DNA of 64,000 nt from Brucella pseudogrignonensis (GCF_002252525.1 NZ_NNRM01000039.1:62001-126000), one strand, 5' to 3'; positions 34,246 through 43,901 are shown, counted from the stretch's first letter. Translations and numbers: made by a program. Notes: generated by a model from the sequence alone, not told the origin.

Positions 34246-37200
34246 TCAACCCTTCTGCGCCGCAGGCGCTGTTGTGCCCCTCGGATAGAGCCGGCCTGCA
34301 TGGCTGACATCGGCGAGCACCACACCCTGCGGATCAACAGGGACCACAAACCGGTTCAGCTTGGCCGGATTGCCACGCCACACCGAATAAGGCTCAAGAA
34401 CTTCGCCCTTCATGACAAAGGAATCCACATCGACGATCGAACCTTCCCCCATGACGACCCCATAATGAATGAACGCCGAGGGGCCCAAGGTACAGCCACT
34501 ACCAATGGTGATATAATCCGATTTGAAAGCGCCTTCCTCGAGCGAATGCGGCTGAATAACCGATCCCTCATTCAGGGTGGCATCGTCACCGATGATCACC
34601 AGCGATCGTTCGGTGAGATTTGCACCGCCATCATAGACGCGCTTGCCAACTTTCACGCCGAGCATTCTTAGGATCATTGGTCGGAACGGCGTGCCGGGGA
34701 ATAACCGGGTAATCGGCGAATCCGACAATTTCCAATGCCGCTCATGACGCCAGAACGCAGCGTCGTAGATGGTGGTCATGCGTGGCTTGAGCCCTTTGAA
34801 GCCCAACGACAAACGCTCGATCAGAATATAAAAAGGAATGGCGATCGCCGAGGTTAGAAAGACTGCGACAAACAACGCCTTATGCGTCCAGGCATCATAA
34901 TAGTTGAGCGCGCGGTCCCAAATTGCAATCGTCGCAAACAGCATCAGCCACTGCGCGGCGAGGAACATCAGACCGGTGCGCAGATTGTGGAAATTCTTGC
35001 GCCGCAGCCGCGCCAGACGATCCGCCTCTTCGATATTGGCGATCAGTTCCTTGTCGCGATTGACAATGCGCGGGATTTCAAAGGATGGCGATCCCAGCAG
35101 CCCCACATTCTCCCGTAACGGCCCGTCAATCGGCACCATGACCTTGGTGCCCAAAAGGCAATTATCTCCGGTCCTGCCATCAGGCGGATAAAAGATGTTG
35201 TTGCCGAAATAATTGCGTTCGCCAATCCGCGTGTGCTCCAGCCTGAAGGTGGCTGCGGACTTGTGCATATTGATCATGAACAGCCCGTCCGACACCATGG
35301 TCTTCGAGCCGATCTCGCAGAGCAGCGGATTTTCCTGCTGCTGATTGGTCCCGAAATTCGATCCTGTCTGCATCACCTCATTGAGGTTCCAGCCAATCGC
35401 CCGCATATAGTGAACAATGGCCGAGCTGTCGCCAAACAACAGATTGAGCAGTCGCGAATTGCTGCTGAGTTCGACCAGCGATTGCAGCCAGTAATGAAAA
35501 CCGTACAATGTGTAGGTTCGGTTGGCTTTAAGGAAAAGCCGGACCATGCGCGGCACAGCCACCGCCGCAAGCAATGAAACGGCGATCGCGCCAAACAGCG
35601 TGACCGTGGTGCCGATCGCTACAATGCCGATCGTCTCCTGATAATCATCGCTCACATTCTGCCAGTAGCTATGAAAAAGCAGCGGAAACGGAGTGACGAG
35701 CGTAAACAGGCCGATAAGCTGCAGCAGTTCAAAAGTCACGCGGCGGGTCTTTGAAAGCGTGATGCTGCGCACCTTGCAGTAATCAGCCGTTGTCTGCGCC
35801 GCAGGCGAGCCATGCCAATGTTCACCATCGGGAATGAACTGGCCGCGTTGCAGCGACGATGCATGTCCGAGCTGCGCGCCGTCACCGATCCCGGTATCAA
35901 TATCGAGTGTTGAGCCAACACCGACAAAGGCGTCCCGGCCAATGATCACCGAGCCGGTATGGATATAGCCACTCTCCGCGCGATAGCCCAGAATATTGCT
36001 CTCCCGGCGCAGAATGGAATTCTCGCCGATCGAAATCAGGTCGGTACAGACCGGAATCGCCCGACACTCAATCGCCGTGTTGCGGCCAAGCTTGGCGCCC
36101 AGCAGGCGAAGATAGAGGCTGTAAAGCGGATTGCCCCGAAACAGCACAACAGGCGCCGTCCGTATTAATGTCTGGACAACCCAGAAACGATAATAGCGCA
36201 GCCCCCAGATCGGAAAACGCTCTTGTTTCCAACGACCAATCAGCAGCCATTTGGCAAGGATCGCAAAGCCGGTCATGCCGAAAAAGCTGGCGCCAGCCAA
36301 AACAACGCAGCGCAGGTAGAGTTGAACCGGTTCATCGAGTTTCAAATAGACCCAGTCCAACCCCTTGTCGAAGAACATCAGGCCGACATAGCTGTAGAGC
36401 GCGTAAAAAGCGAGTTGCGCGGTGCCGCAAGCCCAATAGGCAAAATTGGAGGCCTTATGGGTCAGGCTCTGTTCAGTCACCGATGCGACGGTGTGCTGCG
36501 GCACCAGCAGATGGCGGGCAAGGCCGCTGATGGTGGGGTGCAGGTAGATATCGCGCATCGACGCCATTTCCCAACCCTGGGCGGTGCGCAGACGCGCGCA
36601 GAAACGCGCCATCAACAGCGAGTTGGCGCCCAGATCATCGAAGAAATGATCGTCAACCGAGACCACATCGAGATTGAGGATCTCAGCCAGCGCCTCCACC
36701 ATGAAGCGTTCGTCATCATTGTCAGCTGCAACCAGTTCGCGCTCGGCCGACAGCCGCACATTGGTTGGCTTGGGCAATTGCCGCAGATCTGCCTTGTTGG
36801 ACACCGTCATCGGGATCGCATCGAGCTCTTCCAGATAGGCCGGAACCATATAGGACGGCAGTCGCCGTTTCAGCTCCCGTGCAATATCGGCGCGCTGAAT
36901 CGGCGGCATTCCGGATTTCGGAGCATAATAGGCAACCAGCTCCACACGACCTGGTTCCACTTCCCAGGTGGTGACGGCGGCCTGGGCAACGGCCGGTTCA
37001 TCCAACAGCACCGCTTCAATCTCACCAAGTTCAATCCGGTAACCGCGGATTTTGACCTGGGTATCAATGCGGCCGCGATACTCGATCTCGCCCTGTGCAT
37101 TGATACGGCCCAGATCACCGGTGCGGTAAATCCGCCGGGACGGATTGTTCGGCAGACCAATGAAATCGGGAATGAACTTTTGGTCAGTCAGGTCCTGCCG

Positions 37201-38454
37201 ATTGAGATAGCCCACCGCAAGGCCGATACCGGCAATGCCAATCTCACCCAGTTCGTCAGCTTCACTGAGCTTGGGTTCATTGGGATCAATGATGACGATG
37301 GAATAGGTCGGCAAAGGCGCACCAATCGTCACTGGCTTTTCGGGCGTCAACACACCCATGGTTGCCGTGACCGTCGCCTCGGTCGGGCCATAGGTATTCA
37401 GCAACAGACGACCGGGTTTGGTCCAGCGCGCAACCAGATTGAGCGGACTAGCCTCACCGCCCACCATCAAAAGGCGGAGCTTGGGCACATCACTCTCAAT
37501 GGAGGAGAGCAAGGTCGGGCTGCAGGCCATGCAATTGATCGCATTGTCGCGTAGAAAATCCGCCAGTTCCTCGCCAACAAGTGTCAGCGGTCCCGGCGCC
37601 GGTATGACGGTCGCACCGGCCACAAACGGCACCCAATATTCCTCGGCGGAAAAATCAAAGGCGATCGTCATGCCGTGATAAACCCGGTCACTTGCCTGAT
37701 AGCCATAAGCGGTCGCAGCGACGCGGAGAAAATTGCAGAAGCTCTGATGCCGGATGGCAACGCCCTTCGGCCGGCCGGTCGTCCCCGATGTGTAGAGAAT
37801 ATAGCAGATCTCGTCGGGATTGGCGCTTCTCGCCGCAGTCTCGAACCGGGCTTTGGATTGTTCGGCAATGGCCGCAGCACAATCGTCAATCAAAACATGC
37901 GGCACCGGCATTTTCTCAACCCGGTCGGCATAGGCTCGCAGGGAAATCACCAGCTTGACATTGGCATCCTCGATGATCAGCGCCATCCGGTCTTCCGGAA
38001 ACGCTGTTGCCAGCGGGACATAGGCAGCCCCTGCCTTCATCACCGCAAGCAGCGTGATATAGGTCTCCGCAGAGCGGTCGAGCAACAGACCAATCCGGTC
38101 ACCCGGCGCAACGCCACGATCCTGGAGCAGGCGCGCGAACTGATTGGAGCGTTCGTCGAGATCCTGATAGGTCAGACTGTCACCATCCGAAATGACCGCT
38201 ATGGAGGAACGGTACTGATCCGCCAGTTGCTCGAAGAACATATCAAGCCGTTCGCCGGCTTGGCCCGATTGCGGAAAATCCGCGCCACATAGGACCTGCT
38301 GGCCGTCCTCACCAAAGCGTCGGCTCTGTGATCGCAAGCCGCCATGCGGCGCTGAAGACACATCCGCAACAGGCTCAACCATCTGTTCAAACTCATTTAC
38401 ATTCTCGGTCGCTGAAACCTTATTCGTTTCAGCACCCTGACTACCGTGGCTCAT
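34246..38454 (-). CDS. Pls/PosA-type single-module NRPS (epsilon-poly-lysine-synthetase-like)
   Basis: 1402 residues. An adenylation domain (about 65-560; LYTSGTTGRPKG, IAFDFSAEEYW, NTYGPTEATV, YRTGDLGR, QVKIRGYRIELGEIE) is followed by a thiolation domain with LGANSLL (Ser612). No canonical condensation or thioesterase domain follows; instead there are about six membrane segments alternating with three left-handed-helix-like regions (about 780-890, 1070-1150, 1290-1380), the C-terminal architecture of Pls and related homopolymer synthetases. By hand alignment to PheA the selectivity residues begin D-F-E, with an acidic residue at position 239, compatible with a basic amino acid. The product is probably a cationic isopeptide polymer or short oligomer made at the inner membrane. 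Confidence 0.9.
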   Translation of the reverse strand: MSHGSQGAETNKVSATENVNEFEQMVEPVADVSSAPHGGLRSQSRRFGEDGQQVLCGADFPQSGQAGERLDMFFEQLADQYRSSIAVISDGDSLTYQDLDERSNQFARLLQDRGVAPGDRIGLLLDRSAETYITLLAVMKAGAAYVPLATAFPEDRMALIIEDANVKLVISLRAYADRVEKMPVPHVLIDDCAAAIAEQSKARFETAARSANPDEICYILYTSGTTGRPKGVAIRHQSFCNFLRVAATAYGYQASDRVYHGMTIAFDFSAEEYWVPFVAGATVIPAPGPLTLVGEELADFLRDNAINCMACSPTLLSSIESDVPKLRLLMVGGEASPLNLVARWTKPGRLLLNTYGPTEATVTATMGVLTPEKPVTIGAPLPTYSIVIIDPNEPKLSEADELGEIGIAGIGLAVGYLNRQDLTDQKFIPDFIGLPNNPSRRIYRTGDLGRINAQGEIEYRGRIDTQVKIRGYRIELGEIEAVLLDEPAVAQAAVTTWEVEPGRVELVAYYAPKSGMPPIQRADIARELKRRLPSYMVPAYLEELDAIPMTVSNKADLRQLPKPTNVRLSAERELVAADNDDERFMVEALAEILNLDVVSVDDHFFDDLGANSLLMARFCARLRTAQGWEMASMRDIYLHPTISGLARHLLVPQHTVASVTEQSLTHKASNFAYWACGTAQLAFYALYSYVGLMFFDKGLDWVYLKLDEPVQLYLRCVVLAGASFFGMTGFAILAKWLLIGRWKQERFPIWGLRYYRFWVVQTLIRTAPVVLFRGNPLYSLYLRLLGAKLGRNTAIECRAIPVCTDLISIGENSILRRESNILGYRAESGYIHTGSVIIGRDAFVGVGSTLDIDTGIGDGAQLGHASSLQRGQFIPDGEHWHGSPAAQTTADYCKVRSITLSKTRRVTFELLQLIGLFTLVTPFPLLFHSYWQNVSDDYQETIGIVAIGTTVTLFGAIAVSLLAAVAVPRMVRLFLKANRTYTLYGFHYWLQSLVELSSNSRLLNLLFGDSSAIVHYMRAIGWNLNEVMQTGSNFGTNQQQENPLLCEIGSKTMVSDGLFMINMHKSAATFRLEHTRIGERNYFGNNIFYPPDGRTGDNCLLGTKVMVPIDGPLRENVGLLGSPSFEIPRIVNRDKELIANIEEADRLARLRRKNFHNLRTGLMFLAAQWLMLFATIAIWDRALNYYDAWTHKALFVAVFLTSAIAIPFYILIERLSLGFKGLKPRMTTIYDAAFWRHERHWKLSDSPITRLFPGTPFRPMILRMLGVKVGKRVYDGGANLTERSLVIIGDDATLNEGSVIQPHSLEEGAFKSDYITIGSGCTLGPSAFIHYGVVMGEGSIVDVDSFVMKGEVLEPYSVWRGNPAKLNRFVVPVDPQGVVLADVSHAGRLYPRGTTAPAAQKG

Positions 38455-38895
38455 TCTTTACACTCACTGACCAAAGGTCGCGCTTCGCCGGGCATTTGTT
38501 CGCGTTAGGTGAGAAACCTGACTATCAAGCAGGGATTATCTATCGTCGGACTGTGCACAGCGGCTCATCTGACCGCTTTGGGAAGGCAACTAGCAAATTA
38601 TACAAAATAAGAAAGTGACATTGTGTTGACTAAAAAAATGCTTTCGTAAGTGTTGCAGATTAGTACGCAGCGTTAAAGTCCTTTATCCTCTATCCTCTAT
38701 CCTCAGAAATCAGTTCATTGCCGCCAAGGGCAAGCTTTCCCCTCGCCGCCCGTTTCCTTCCTCCTTGCCGCAGATAGCCAATCGGCAATGAGGATAGGCC
38801 GCTCGCTGGTAAACCACAGCAAATTCGTCCTCATGACTTGTTCCCCGCCGCATTCTTCTCTAAAGTCAACGCCTCCAGGACGAGCCATTCACCCC
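38455..38895. other. Divergent intergenic region with promoter and heptamer repeats
   Basis: The minus strand has TATAAT at 38602-38597, a likely -10 for the NRPS operon with a long leader. TATCCTC is repeated three times in tandem at 38684-38704. The stretch is AT-rich around 38590-38660. No gene is supported. Confidence 0.4.
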
Positions 38896-39759
38896 ATGCA
38901 GCAATTTCTGACAAGAATTTTTGTGAAACCGGGCTGGGGCGCACCGGTTTCCATTCTGTTTCATCTGGCGCTGGCTGTCCTTGTGTTCTACCGCTTGCCT
39001 GCAATCCCCCTGCCAGAACCCGATCCGAGCGTTAATGTCGAGCTGGTTGACCCGCCCGTCCATGAGCCAGACAAGCCCAAGCCGGAGGAAGCGCCGAAGT
39101 CTCAACCGCAGGCGTTTGAAAGCGCCAGCCAAGACGTGAGAAAGATGGAACCCACGCAATCGCCGCCCACGCCAACAGAGGCGAGCGATAATGAAGTCGA
39201 CCCCAAAAAAAACGACAATGACCACCGGCGCGGTCCGCCTTCAACGCCAACGGACGACTCAGACCAGGTCAACCTTCCACGCCAGCAGCCTGTTCTGAGC
39301 GCCCGATCGCAATCCGAGACAACGAGCGCACCTGCTGATCCGCAACGCGCCAACAGCGAAGCGGTCATTCCAACGCCTCTGCAAAAGCCTGCAAAGCTGA
39401 AGCCCGCCCAACAGATCTATGCGAAAGATACGCTCGCTGATCCGCGTATCAAACAGGCTCTTGGAAAATTGCCCAACCGAGACCGAATGCTGCAAATCTG
39501 TGGCATCGAAGCGCTGGAGCAGGTGCGTCACCAAAGGCGCAACACCTTCCCGGACATGCTGGCCCCCAGCGGCGGCACGGTTTCGGGAAACAGTTTTTCA
39601 GTCCGCAATGGGGCGTTTCGCAGCCGCGCGCGCTGGTATGCGATCGATTTTGATTGCCAGCTTGACGATAAAGCGATGCAGATCACGCAATTTAGCTACG
39701 CGATCGGGGCGGAAATTCCGCCTGCACAATGGCGTGCGCGCGAACTGCCACTGCAATGA
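38896..39759 (+). CDS. DUF930-domain protein with TonB-like N-terminus
   Basis: ATG 38896 gives 287 residues. One N-terminal membrane helix (VSILFHLALAVLVFYRLP) is followed by a Pro/Glu/Lys-rich linker of roughly 120 residues (EPDKPKPEEAPKS), as in TonB-like periplasm-spanning proteins, and a C-terminal DUF930 domain (RMLQICGIEALEQVR, FPDMLAPSGG, RSRARWYAIDFDCQLDD). DUF930 proteins are common in Hyphomicrobiales and have no established function. The two cysteines in the domain (about residues 199 and 260) may form a disulphide. It is divergent from the NRPS gene, but a functional link is only a guess. Confidence 0.85.
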   Translation: MQQFLTRIFVKPGWGAPVSILFHLALAVLVFYRLPAIPLPEPDPSVNVELVDPPVHEPDKPKPEEAPKSQPQAFESASQDVRKMEPTQSPPTPTEASDNEVDPKKNDNDHRRGPPSTPTDDSDQVNLPRQQPVLSARSQSETTSAPADPQRANSEAVIPTPLQKPAKLKPAQQIYAKDTLADPRIKQALGKLPNRDRMLQICGIEALEQVRHQRRNTFPDMLAPSGGTVSGNSFSVRNGAFRSRARWYAIDFDCQLDDKAMQITQFSYAIGAEIPPAQWRARELPLQ

Positions 39760-40282
39760 CAACACCGATCTGAGCCGGACAGGCTGCGGACGATTATAAG
39801 AAAGCGGATTGGTAAAGGGGACAAGTATGCTGTTTGCTTATCATCATCGTCCCTGCTTCGGTTTGGTCCGATCGCCTTGATCCACACGACGATCGTGCGG
39901 TTTCTCCTGGCCAAACGGTGTCCTATCGCCAGTTTTGTGGGTGAAACGGCTTTTGCTTCGAGGAGCCGTCAGTACGAAACTTGGACGAGAGACGAAATCA
40001 GCATAGCTATTCCTTGTTCAAGACATCCGGCGGAATCCGCCTGCGTGTCGCGAATTTTGACTGCACAATACCCAAGCTCAACCGACTAAGTCAAAGAATG
40101 GCGAGAGCCCCTCTCTCGCCATTCGCTCAAGCTCAAACCCGTCCGGCTGCAGCTGGGTTTTGCGAGGTCGCGAGGGCGGGTTCTGCTAACCCTCAGTTTA
40201 GCGTGTGATTGATAACCCCATCGATCCCATCGGCTGCGCGCAGCAAAAACTGCGCGACTTTGCGCGCATTATCGGAATCCAA
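39760..40282. other. Region with possible decayed ORF and a 12-bp-stem hairpin
   Basis: A plus-strand open stretch (39877-40089) has no recognised product. A different frame just before it reads like a short secreted protein (LLIIIVPASVWS followed by a TGA at about 39943). Seven bases after the 40089 stop lies a strong hairpin, GAATGGCGAGAG-CCCCT-CTCTCGCCATTC (40096-40124), without a T-run. This may be the residue of a small gene; I cannot name it. Confidence 0.3.
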
Positions 40283-40402
40283 CTACATATGAACCCGCCC
40301 TGTCTCCATGTCGTCCGGAAAATCAAATTCCAGAAGGATTTTTCCCTTGTATTCAAGGATTGCTTTCAAACATTCAACGCCAATCAGTTCTTCAATCTTC
40401 AA
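40283..40402 (-). CDS. Candidate small ORF (39 aa), hypothetical
   Basis: TTG 40402 has AAAGGA eight bases upstream. The product begins LKIEELIGVECLKAILEYKG, then LLEFDFPDDME, and is acidic, helical-looking and of ordinary composition. No family is recognised. It could be a real small protein or a fragment; the TTG start lowers confidence. Confidence 0.35.
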   Translation of the reverse strand: MKIEELIGVECLKAILEYKGKILLEFDFPDDMETGRVHM

Positions 40403-40790
40403 TGAAAAATTCCTTTCAAAAAACCGCAAAAGAAATGATTCTTCTTACAGAGTAAATCATCACAAAGGTTCCACCGGCTCTGTTGCGCCAGCTTTGCAGC
40501 CAATGGATGCAACGCCAATGCGCCCTGGCGCCGTCGCAGCCACGAAATGCAGCGGATCCAAAACCAGACATTCGCGAGCGATGCGCCGCCGCCCCGTTGA
40601 ACCCGTCGCAACCGCGTCTTGATCATCGATCCGAGCGATCTTGCTTTTTGACTGGCCTAGTTGTCGGGCCCCGATCCCGATTGTTAGCCACCGCCGCCTT
40701 TCAAACCCACGCGCGCAGAGCGGCTGCAAACCTCAAACGAATGGCGTCTTTGCAATCGCTGAAGCCACGACAACAAAAAACGCCATCCCA

Positions 40791-40991
40791 TCACCCACCG
40801 ATTTGATAGGCACTGCCATCAGCCCCTTTCCAGCCGAGCTTAGGCTGCGTGCATTGTTGTATAGCTGGCGAGTTTTCGATTTTTTGACTGCATGACGCCG
40901 CTCCCAAGGGTGATCCGGGCTGTGCAATGCTACAAGCAGAGATAGACATGGAAAGAAGAGACATCATTGCGGCACTTGAAAGCTTATTCAT
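40791..40991 (-). CDS. Candidate small lipoprotein (66 aa)
   Basis: ATG 40991 opens a frame whose first 20 residues form a lipoprotein signal (MNKLSSAAMMSLLSMSISAC) with Cys20 at a lipobox-like position. The mature part has three more cysteines and no known domain. TTGCAG and TAAAAT, 18 bp apart, lie upstream on the minus strand, and a perfect 17-bp palindrome (41044-41060) overlaps that -35. It may be a small envelope protein controlled by the neighbouring TetR regulator. The ribosome site is weak. Confidence 0.42.
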   Translation of the reverse strand: MNKLSSAAMMSLLSMSISACSIAQPGSPLGAASCSQKIENSPAIQQCTQPKLGWKGADGSAYQIGG

Positions 40992-41043
40992 ATTACTTGC
41001 TTCTGTTCTCTTAGATTCTATTTTAATTAGCGAGACTAACGTT

Positions 41044-41060
41044 CTGCAATATTATTGCAG
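41044..41060. promoter_or_regulatory. 17-bp perfect palindrome in the TetR/lipoprotein intergenic region
   Basis: CTGCAATA-T-TATTGCAG is a perfect inverted repeat with a one-base centre. It lies 11 bases before the putative TetR -35 and overlaps the minus-strand promoter of the candidate lipoprotein. Operator candidate. Confidence 0.5.
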
Positions 41061-41070
41061 ATTTCTTGTC

Positions 41071-41122
41071 TTAAACTTTACTTATTGACGAACTATACTA
41101 AATATGTGAGCGTATACTCACA
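41071..41122 (+). promoter_or_regulatory. TetR-gene promoter with overlapping inverted repeat
   Basis: TTAAAC (41071-41076) and TATACT (41094-41099) are 17 bp apart. TGTGAGCGTATACTCACA (41105-41122), an 18-bp inverted repeat with two mismatched pairs, covers the expected transcription start, the typical position of a TetR autoregulatory operator. Confidence 0.6.
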
Positions 41123-41151
41123 TTGTCTACTCGCTTTTGGAATCCACCTCG

Positions 41152-41826
41152 ATGACCCTGCAAATCCTGACAAATCCCCGAAAATCTGCCTCTCAGCAAC
41201 GTTCGCGCGTCACTGTCGAAGCCATTCTTGACGCCACAGCTCGCATTTTGACCAAGGAAGGTTATGCGCGCGCCAGTACAAATCGCATTGCCGCAGTGGC
41301 GGGTGTCAGCATTGGATCGCTCTATCAGTATTTTCCCAACAAACAGGCACTGATCGCAGCGCTAGTTGCACGGCACAATCGTGAAATCCTCGATCTGCTG
41401 GAACAAGCGATGCAGCACTGCGTCCATGACAAACTCGTCGACGCCATGCGTGACCTTGTCCGCGCCATGCTCGCCGCGCATCGGATCAATCCCGCGCTGC
41501 ACCGCATCTTCAAAGAGGAGGTTCCCCGCATCGGCAAACTTGTTGAAGTCGAAGCAATCCGTAAAGAAACGCTCGACCTTGTGAAGCGTTTCATGCATCA
41601 ATGTCAGGACGAAATCCTGGTATCGGATCTCGAGGCAGCAGCCTTCATCTGCGTGACAACAGTCGAGGCTCTGACCCACGCACTGGTCATTAATGATTGC
41701 GGACATTCGTTGACAGAGGAGGAGGATGCCGTTGAACATGTGACGCGACTGCTGGCAGGCTATCTCAGCATTGCGCCAGAACCGCTGCGTCCTATTCTCA
41801 AGTCAGCCGGTTCATTGCCGGGTTGA
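41152..41826 (+). CDS. TetR family transcriptional regulator
   Basis: ATG 41152 gives 224 residues; the frame is open from TTG 41137. The N-terminal TetR helix-turn-helix is intact (ILDATARILTKEGYARASTNRIAAVAGVSIGSLYQYFPNKQALI), and the C-terminal ligand domain is all-helical (LVRAMLAAHRINPALHRIFKEEVPRI). An inverted repeat at its own promoter suggests autorepression. No transporter or enzyme gene is immediately adjacent except the small lipoprotein candidate on the other side of the promoter region, so its target is unclear. Confidence 0.9.
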   Translation: MTLQILTNPRKSASQQRSRVTVEAILDATARILTKEGYARASTNRIAAVAGVSIGSLYQYFPNKQALIAALVARHNREILDLLEQAMQHCVHDKLVDAMRDLVRAMLAAHRINPALHRIFKEEVPRIGKLVEVEAIRKETLDLVKRFMHQCQDEILVSDLEAAAFICVTTVEALTHALVINDCGHSLTEEEDAVEHVTRLLAGYLSIAPEPLRPILKSAGSLPG

Positions 41827-42060
41827 GCGACGTTTGTCCTGCAGGCAACGCCAAGTTCGGCCTTCCGCTTCACGAGGGGAAAGGAGACGGCGCAACCTTG
41901 CCGCCGCTCACGAACACGTGGTCTCAGCAAATGGGCAATGAATTTTGCGGGATCACAGCATGACCTGCCCGGAAAGCGCGCAGTCAGCGACAGGATTCAC
42001 ACGCGGCGCGCATAGTAAGTCGGTCAAAATAGCCTTGTCGATCATCAACGGCACGCCATG

Positions 42061-43107
42061 TCAATTTTCTGCAACCGTCGGCAAGGGTGCATCTCGGCTC
42101 ATAGCGTGATCCAGCACACGCTGCAGATTGGCGGCATGCCGGAAATTCGGCTCCAATCCCACACCATCCGCGACGGCGCGGGCAAAGCGCTGATAATTTG
42201 TCTCCACCGGTTCCGCATCTATTGCGCGCCAGGATGGAATTTCAATATCAGCGCCGATCGAGCCGCGCAGGCTTGAGCCAATTGGGGTGTGAATGACTTC
42301 CAGTGCTCCCTTGTCCCCATGGATGCGCAGCCGCAATTCATTGAGATGGCCGGTCGCCCAGCGGCTGGCGTGAATGACACCGAGCGCGCCATTGCCATAT
42401 TCCGCCATCATGACGAAGCTGTCATTGGCATCGAGCACATATTCACCGATATGGTCATTCTCCGCCTTGTCAAAGGTCTTCAGCCGCGCGGAGGCACGTT
42501 CAACGTCACTACCGATGGCATAGGACGCGAAATCCAGGATATGGATGCCGACATCACCCAGCACGCCATTGGAGCCATGCCGGGTGGAAAGACGCCAGAG
42601 CCATTTGCTTTCCGACTTCCAGTCTCCCCACGTCTTGGAGACCAGCCAGCTTTGCAAATAAGAGGCTTCGAAATGGCGAACCTGGCCGATCTCGCCCGCC
42701 ATCACGAGTTGTCGCGCCTTCTGCAACGGCGCCACGTTGCGATAGGTCAGGTTAACCATATTCACGATGGATGCCTGTTCGGCCGCATCCGCCATTTCCG
42801 CAGCCTTTTGATAGCTTTCCGCCAGCGGCTTCTCGCAGAAAATATGCTTTCCCGCGCCGGTTAGCGCCATAGATGTCGGGTGATGGATGGCATCGGGCGT
42901 GACATTGGCGACCGCGTCAAATCGATCCCAGTCAAGCGCATCTTCAAGCCGGGTGAAACGATTATGAATACCGTGATTTTCCGAGAAAGCATCGACGCGC
43001 TCCGCCGACACATCGCAGGCCGCAACAACTTCAACCCCATCGATCGCCGCAAAGGCCTCGACATGGTTTTTTGCCATCCCGCCTGTTCCAAGAATGAGAA
43101 GACGCAT
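42061..43107 (-). CDS. thuB: Gfo/Idh/MocA-family oxidoreductase (ThuB-like)
   Basis: 348 residues. The N-terminal Rossmann fold has LILGTGGMAKNHVEAF, and the family's EKP motif is present in HIFCEKPLAES; the C-terminal alpha/beta domain contains GVLGDVGIHILDFASYAIG with the usual Asp-His pair. It follows a ThuA-like gene in an operon order matching Sinorhizobium meliloti thuEFGKAB. In that system ThuA and ThuB act on trehalose and related alpha-glucosides such as maltitol by forming 3-keto derivatives. The symbol is given on operon synteny. Confidence 0.82.
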   Translation of the reverse strand: MRLLILGTGGMAKNHVEAFAAIDGVEVVAACDVSAERVDAFSENHGIHNRFTRLEDALDWDRFDAVANVTPDAIHHPTSMALTGAGKHIFCEKPLAESYQKAAEMADAAEQASIVNMVNLTYRNVAPLQKARQLVMAGEIGQVRHFEASYLQSWLVSKTWGDWKSESKWLWRLSTRHGSNGVLGDVGIHILDFASYAIGSDVERASARLKTFDKAENDHIGEYVLDANDSFVMMAEYGNGALGVIHASRWATGHLNELRLRIHGDKGALEVIHTPIGSSLRGSIGADIEIPSWRAIDAEPVETNYQRFARAVADGVGLEPNFRHAANLQRVLDHAMSRDAPLPTVAEN

Positions 43108-43115
43108 GCTTCACC

Positions 43116-43901
43116 TCAACGATAGCCGGCTTCGCCCGGCTTATGCAGCTTGGGCCCGCGCTCGACGATTGGTTCCAGAGCCTGTTCGATCGCGACATTT
43201 GGAGCAGTATGAATGGCCGTGAAAGCGGGCTGCGGGTTGAAGGCCCATTTGACGGCGTTGCGCAGCACCAGTCGGACATTGCCATCATGATAAGTCGGGT
43301 AGGTTTCATGCCCGGGCCGGAAATAAAACACATTGCCCGCCCCCCGACGCCAGGTCATGCCGGAGCGGAACACTTCGCCGCCTGCGAACCAGGAAATGAA
43401 CACCGTCTCCAGCGGCTCGGGAACCGAAAACTGCTCGCCATACATTTCCTCGTTTTCCAGCACGAAATTGTCGTCAAGCCCCTGAGCGATCGGATGACCT
43501 TTATTAACCACCCACACTCGCTCGCGCTCACCGGCTTCCCGCCATTTCAGCGCGCAGGGCGTCCCCATCAGACGCTTGAAGATCTTCGAAAAATGTCCGG
43601 AATGCAGCACGATCAGCCCCATACCTTCAAAAACCCGGCGGGCGACGCGTTCCACCACATCATCCCTGACACCGCCATGGTCCTGATGGCCCCACCAGAC
43701 CAGAACGTCCGTTTCAGCAAGCCGCTCTTCGCTTAAGCCATGGTCCGCCTCCTGCAATGTGGCAGTCGAGGCCGCAATGGCGCTGTCTTCATTCAACGCC
43801 GCAGCGATCGTGTGATGCATCCCGTCAGGATAAAGTTGACGCACGGTTTCATTGACCTGCTCGTGTATATTCTCGCCCCAGACGATCGTCCTTATCGACA
43901 C
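43116..43901 (-). CDS. thuA: ThuA-like sugar-utilisation protein
   Basis: GTG 43901 with AAGGAG seven bases upstream gives 261 residues. The sequence fits ThuA (PF06283, class I glutamine amidotransferase-like fold): [48 protein letters not shown]-like segment, and [18 protein letters not shown]. It lies 8 bases ahead of the ThuB-like gene and after the ABC transporter genes. In rhizobia it works with ThuB in trehalose/maltitol conversion. Confidence 0.88.
   Translation of the reverse strand: MSIRTIVWGENIHEQVNETVRQLYPDGMHHTIAAALNEDSAIAASTATLQEADHGLSEERLAETDVLVWWGHQDHGGVRDDVVERVARRVFEGMGLIVLHSGHFSKIFKRLMGTPCALKWREAGERERVWVVNKGHPIAQGLDDNFVLENEEMYGEQFSVPEPLETVFISWFAGGEVFRSGMTWRRGAGNVFYFRPGHETYPTYHDGNVRLVLRNAVKWAFNPQPAFTAIHTAPNVAIEQALEPIVERGPKLHKPGEAGYR

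Noticed and set aside
36223-37554. 443-codon open frame on the plus strand opposite the NRPS gene
   Set aside because: It is antisense to conserved adenylation-domain sequence, and its His/Arg/Gln-rich product has no motif; a shadow of GC-rich codon use.
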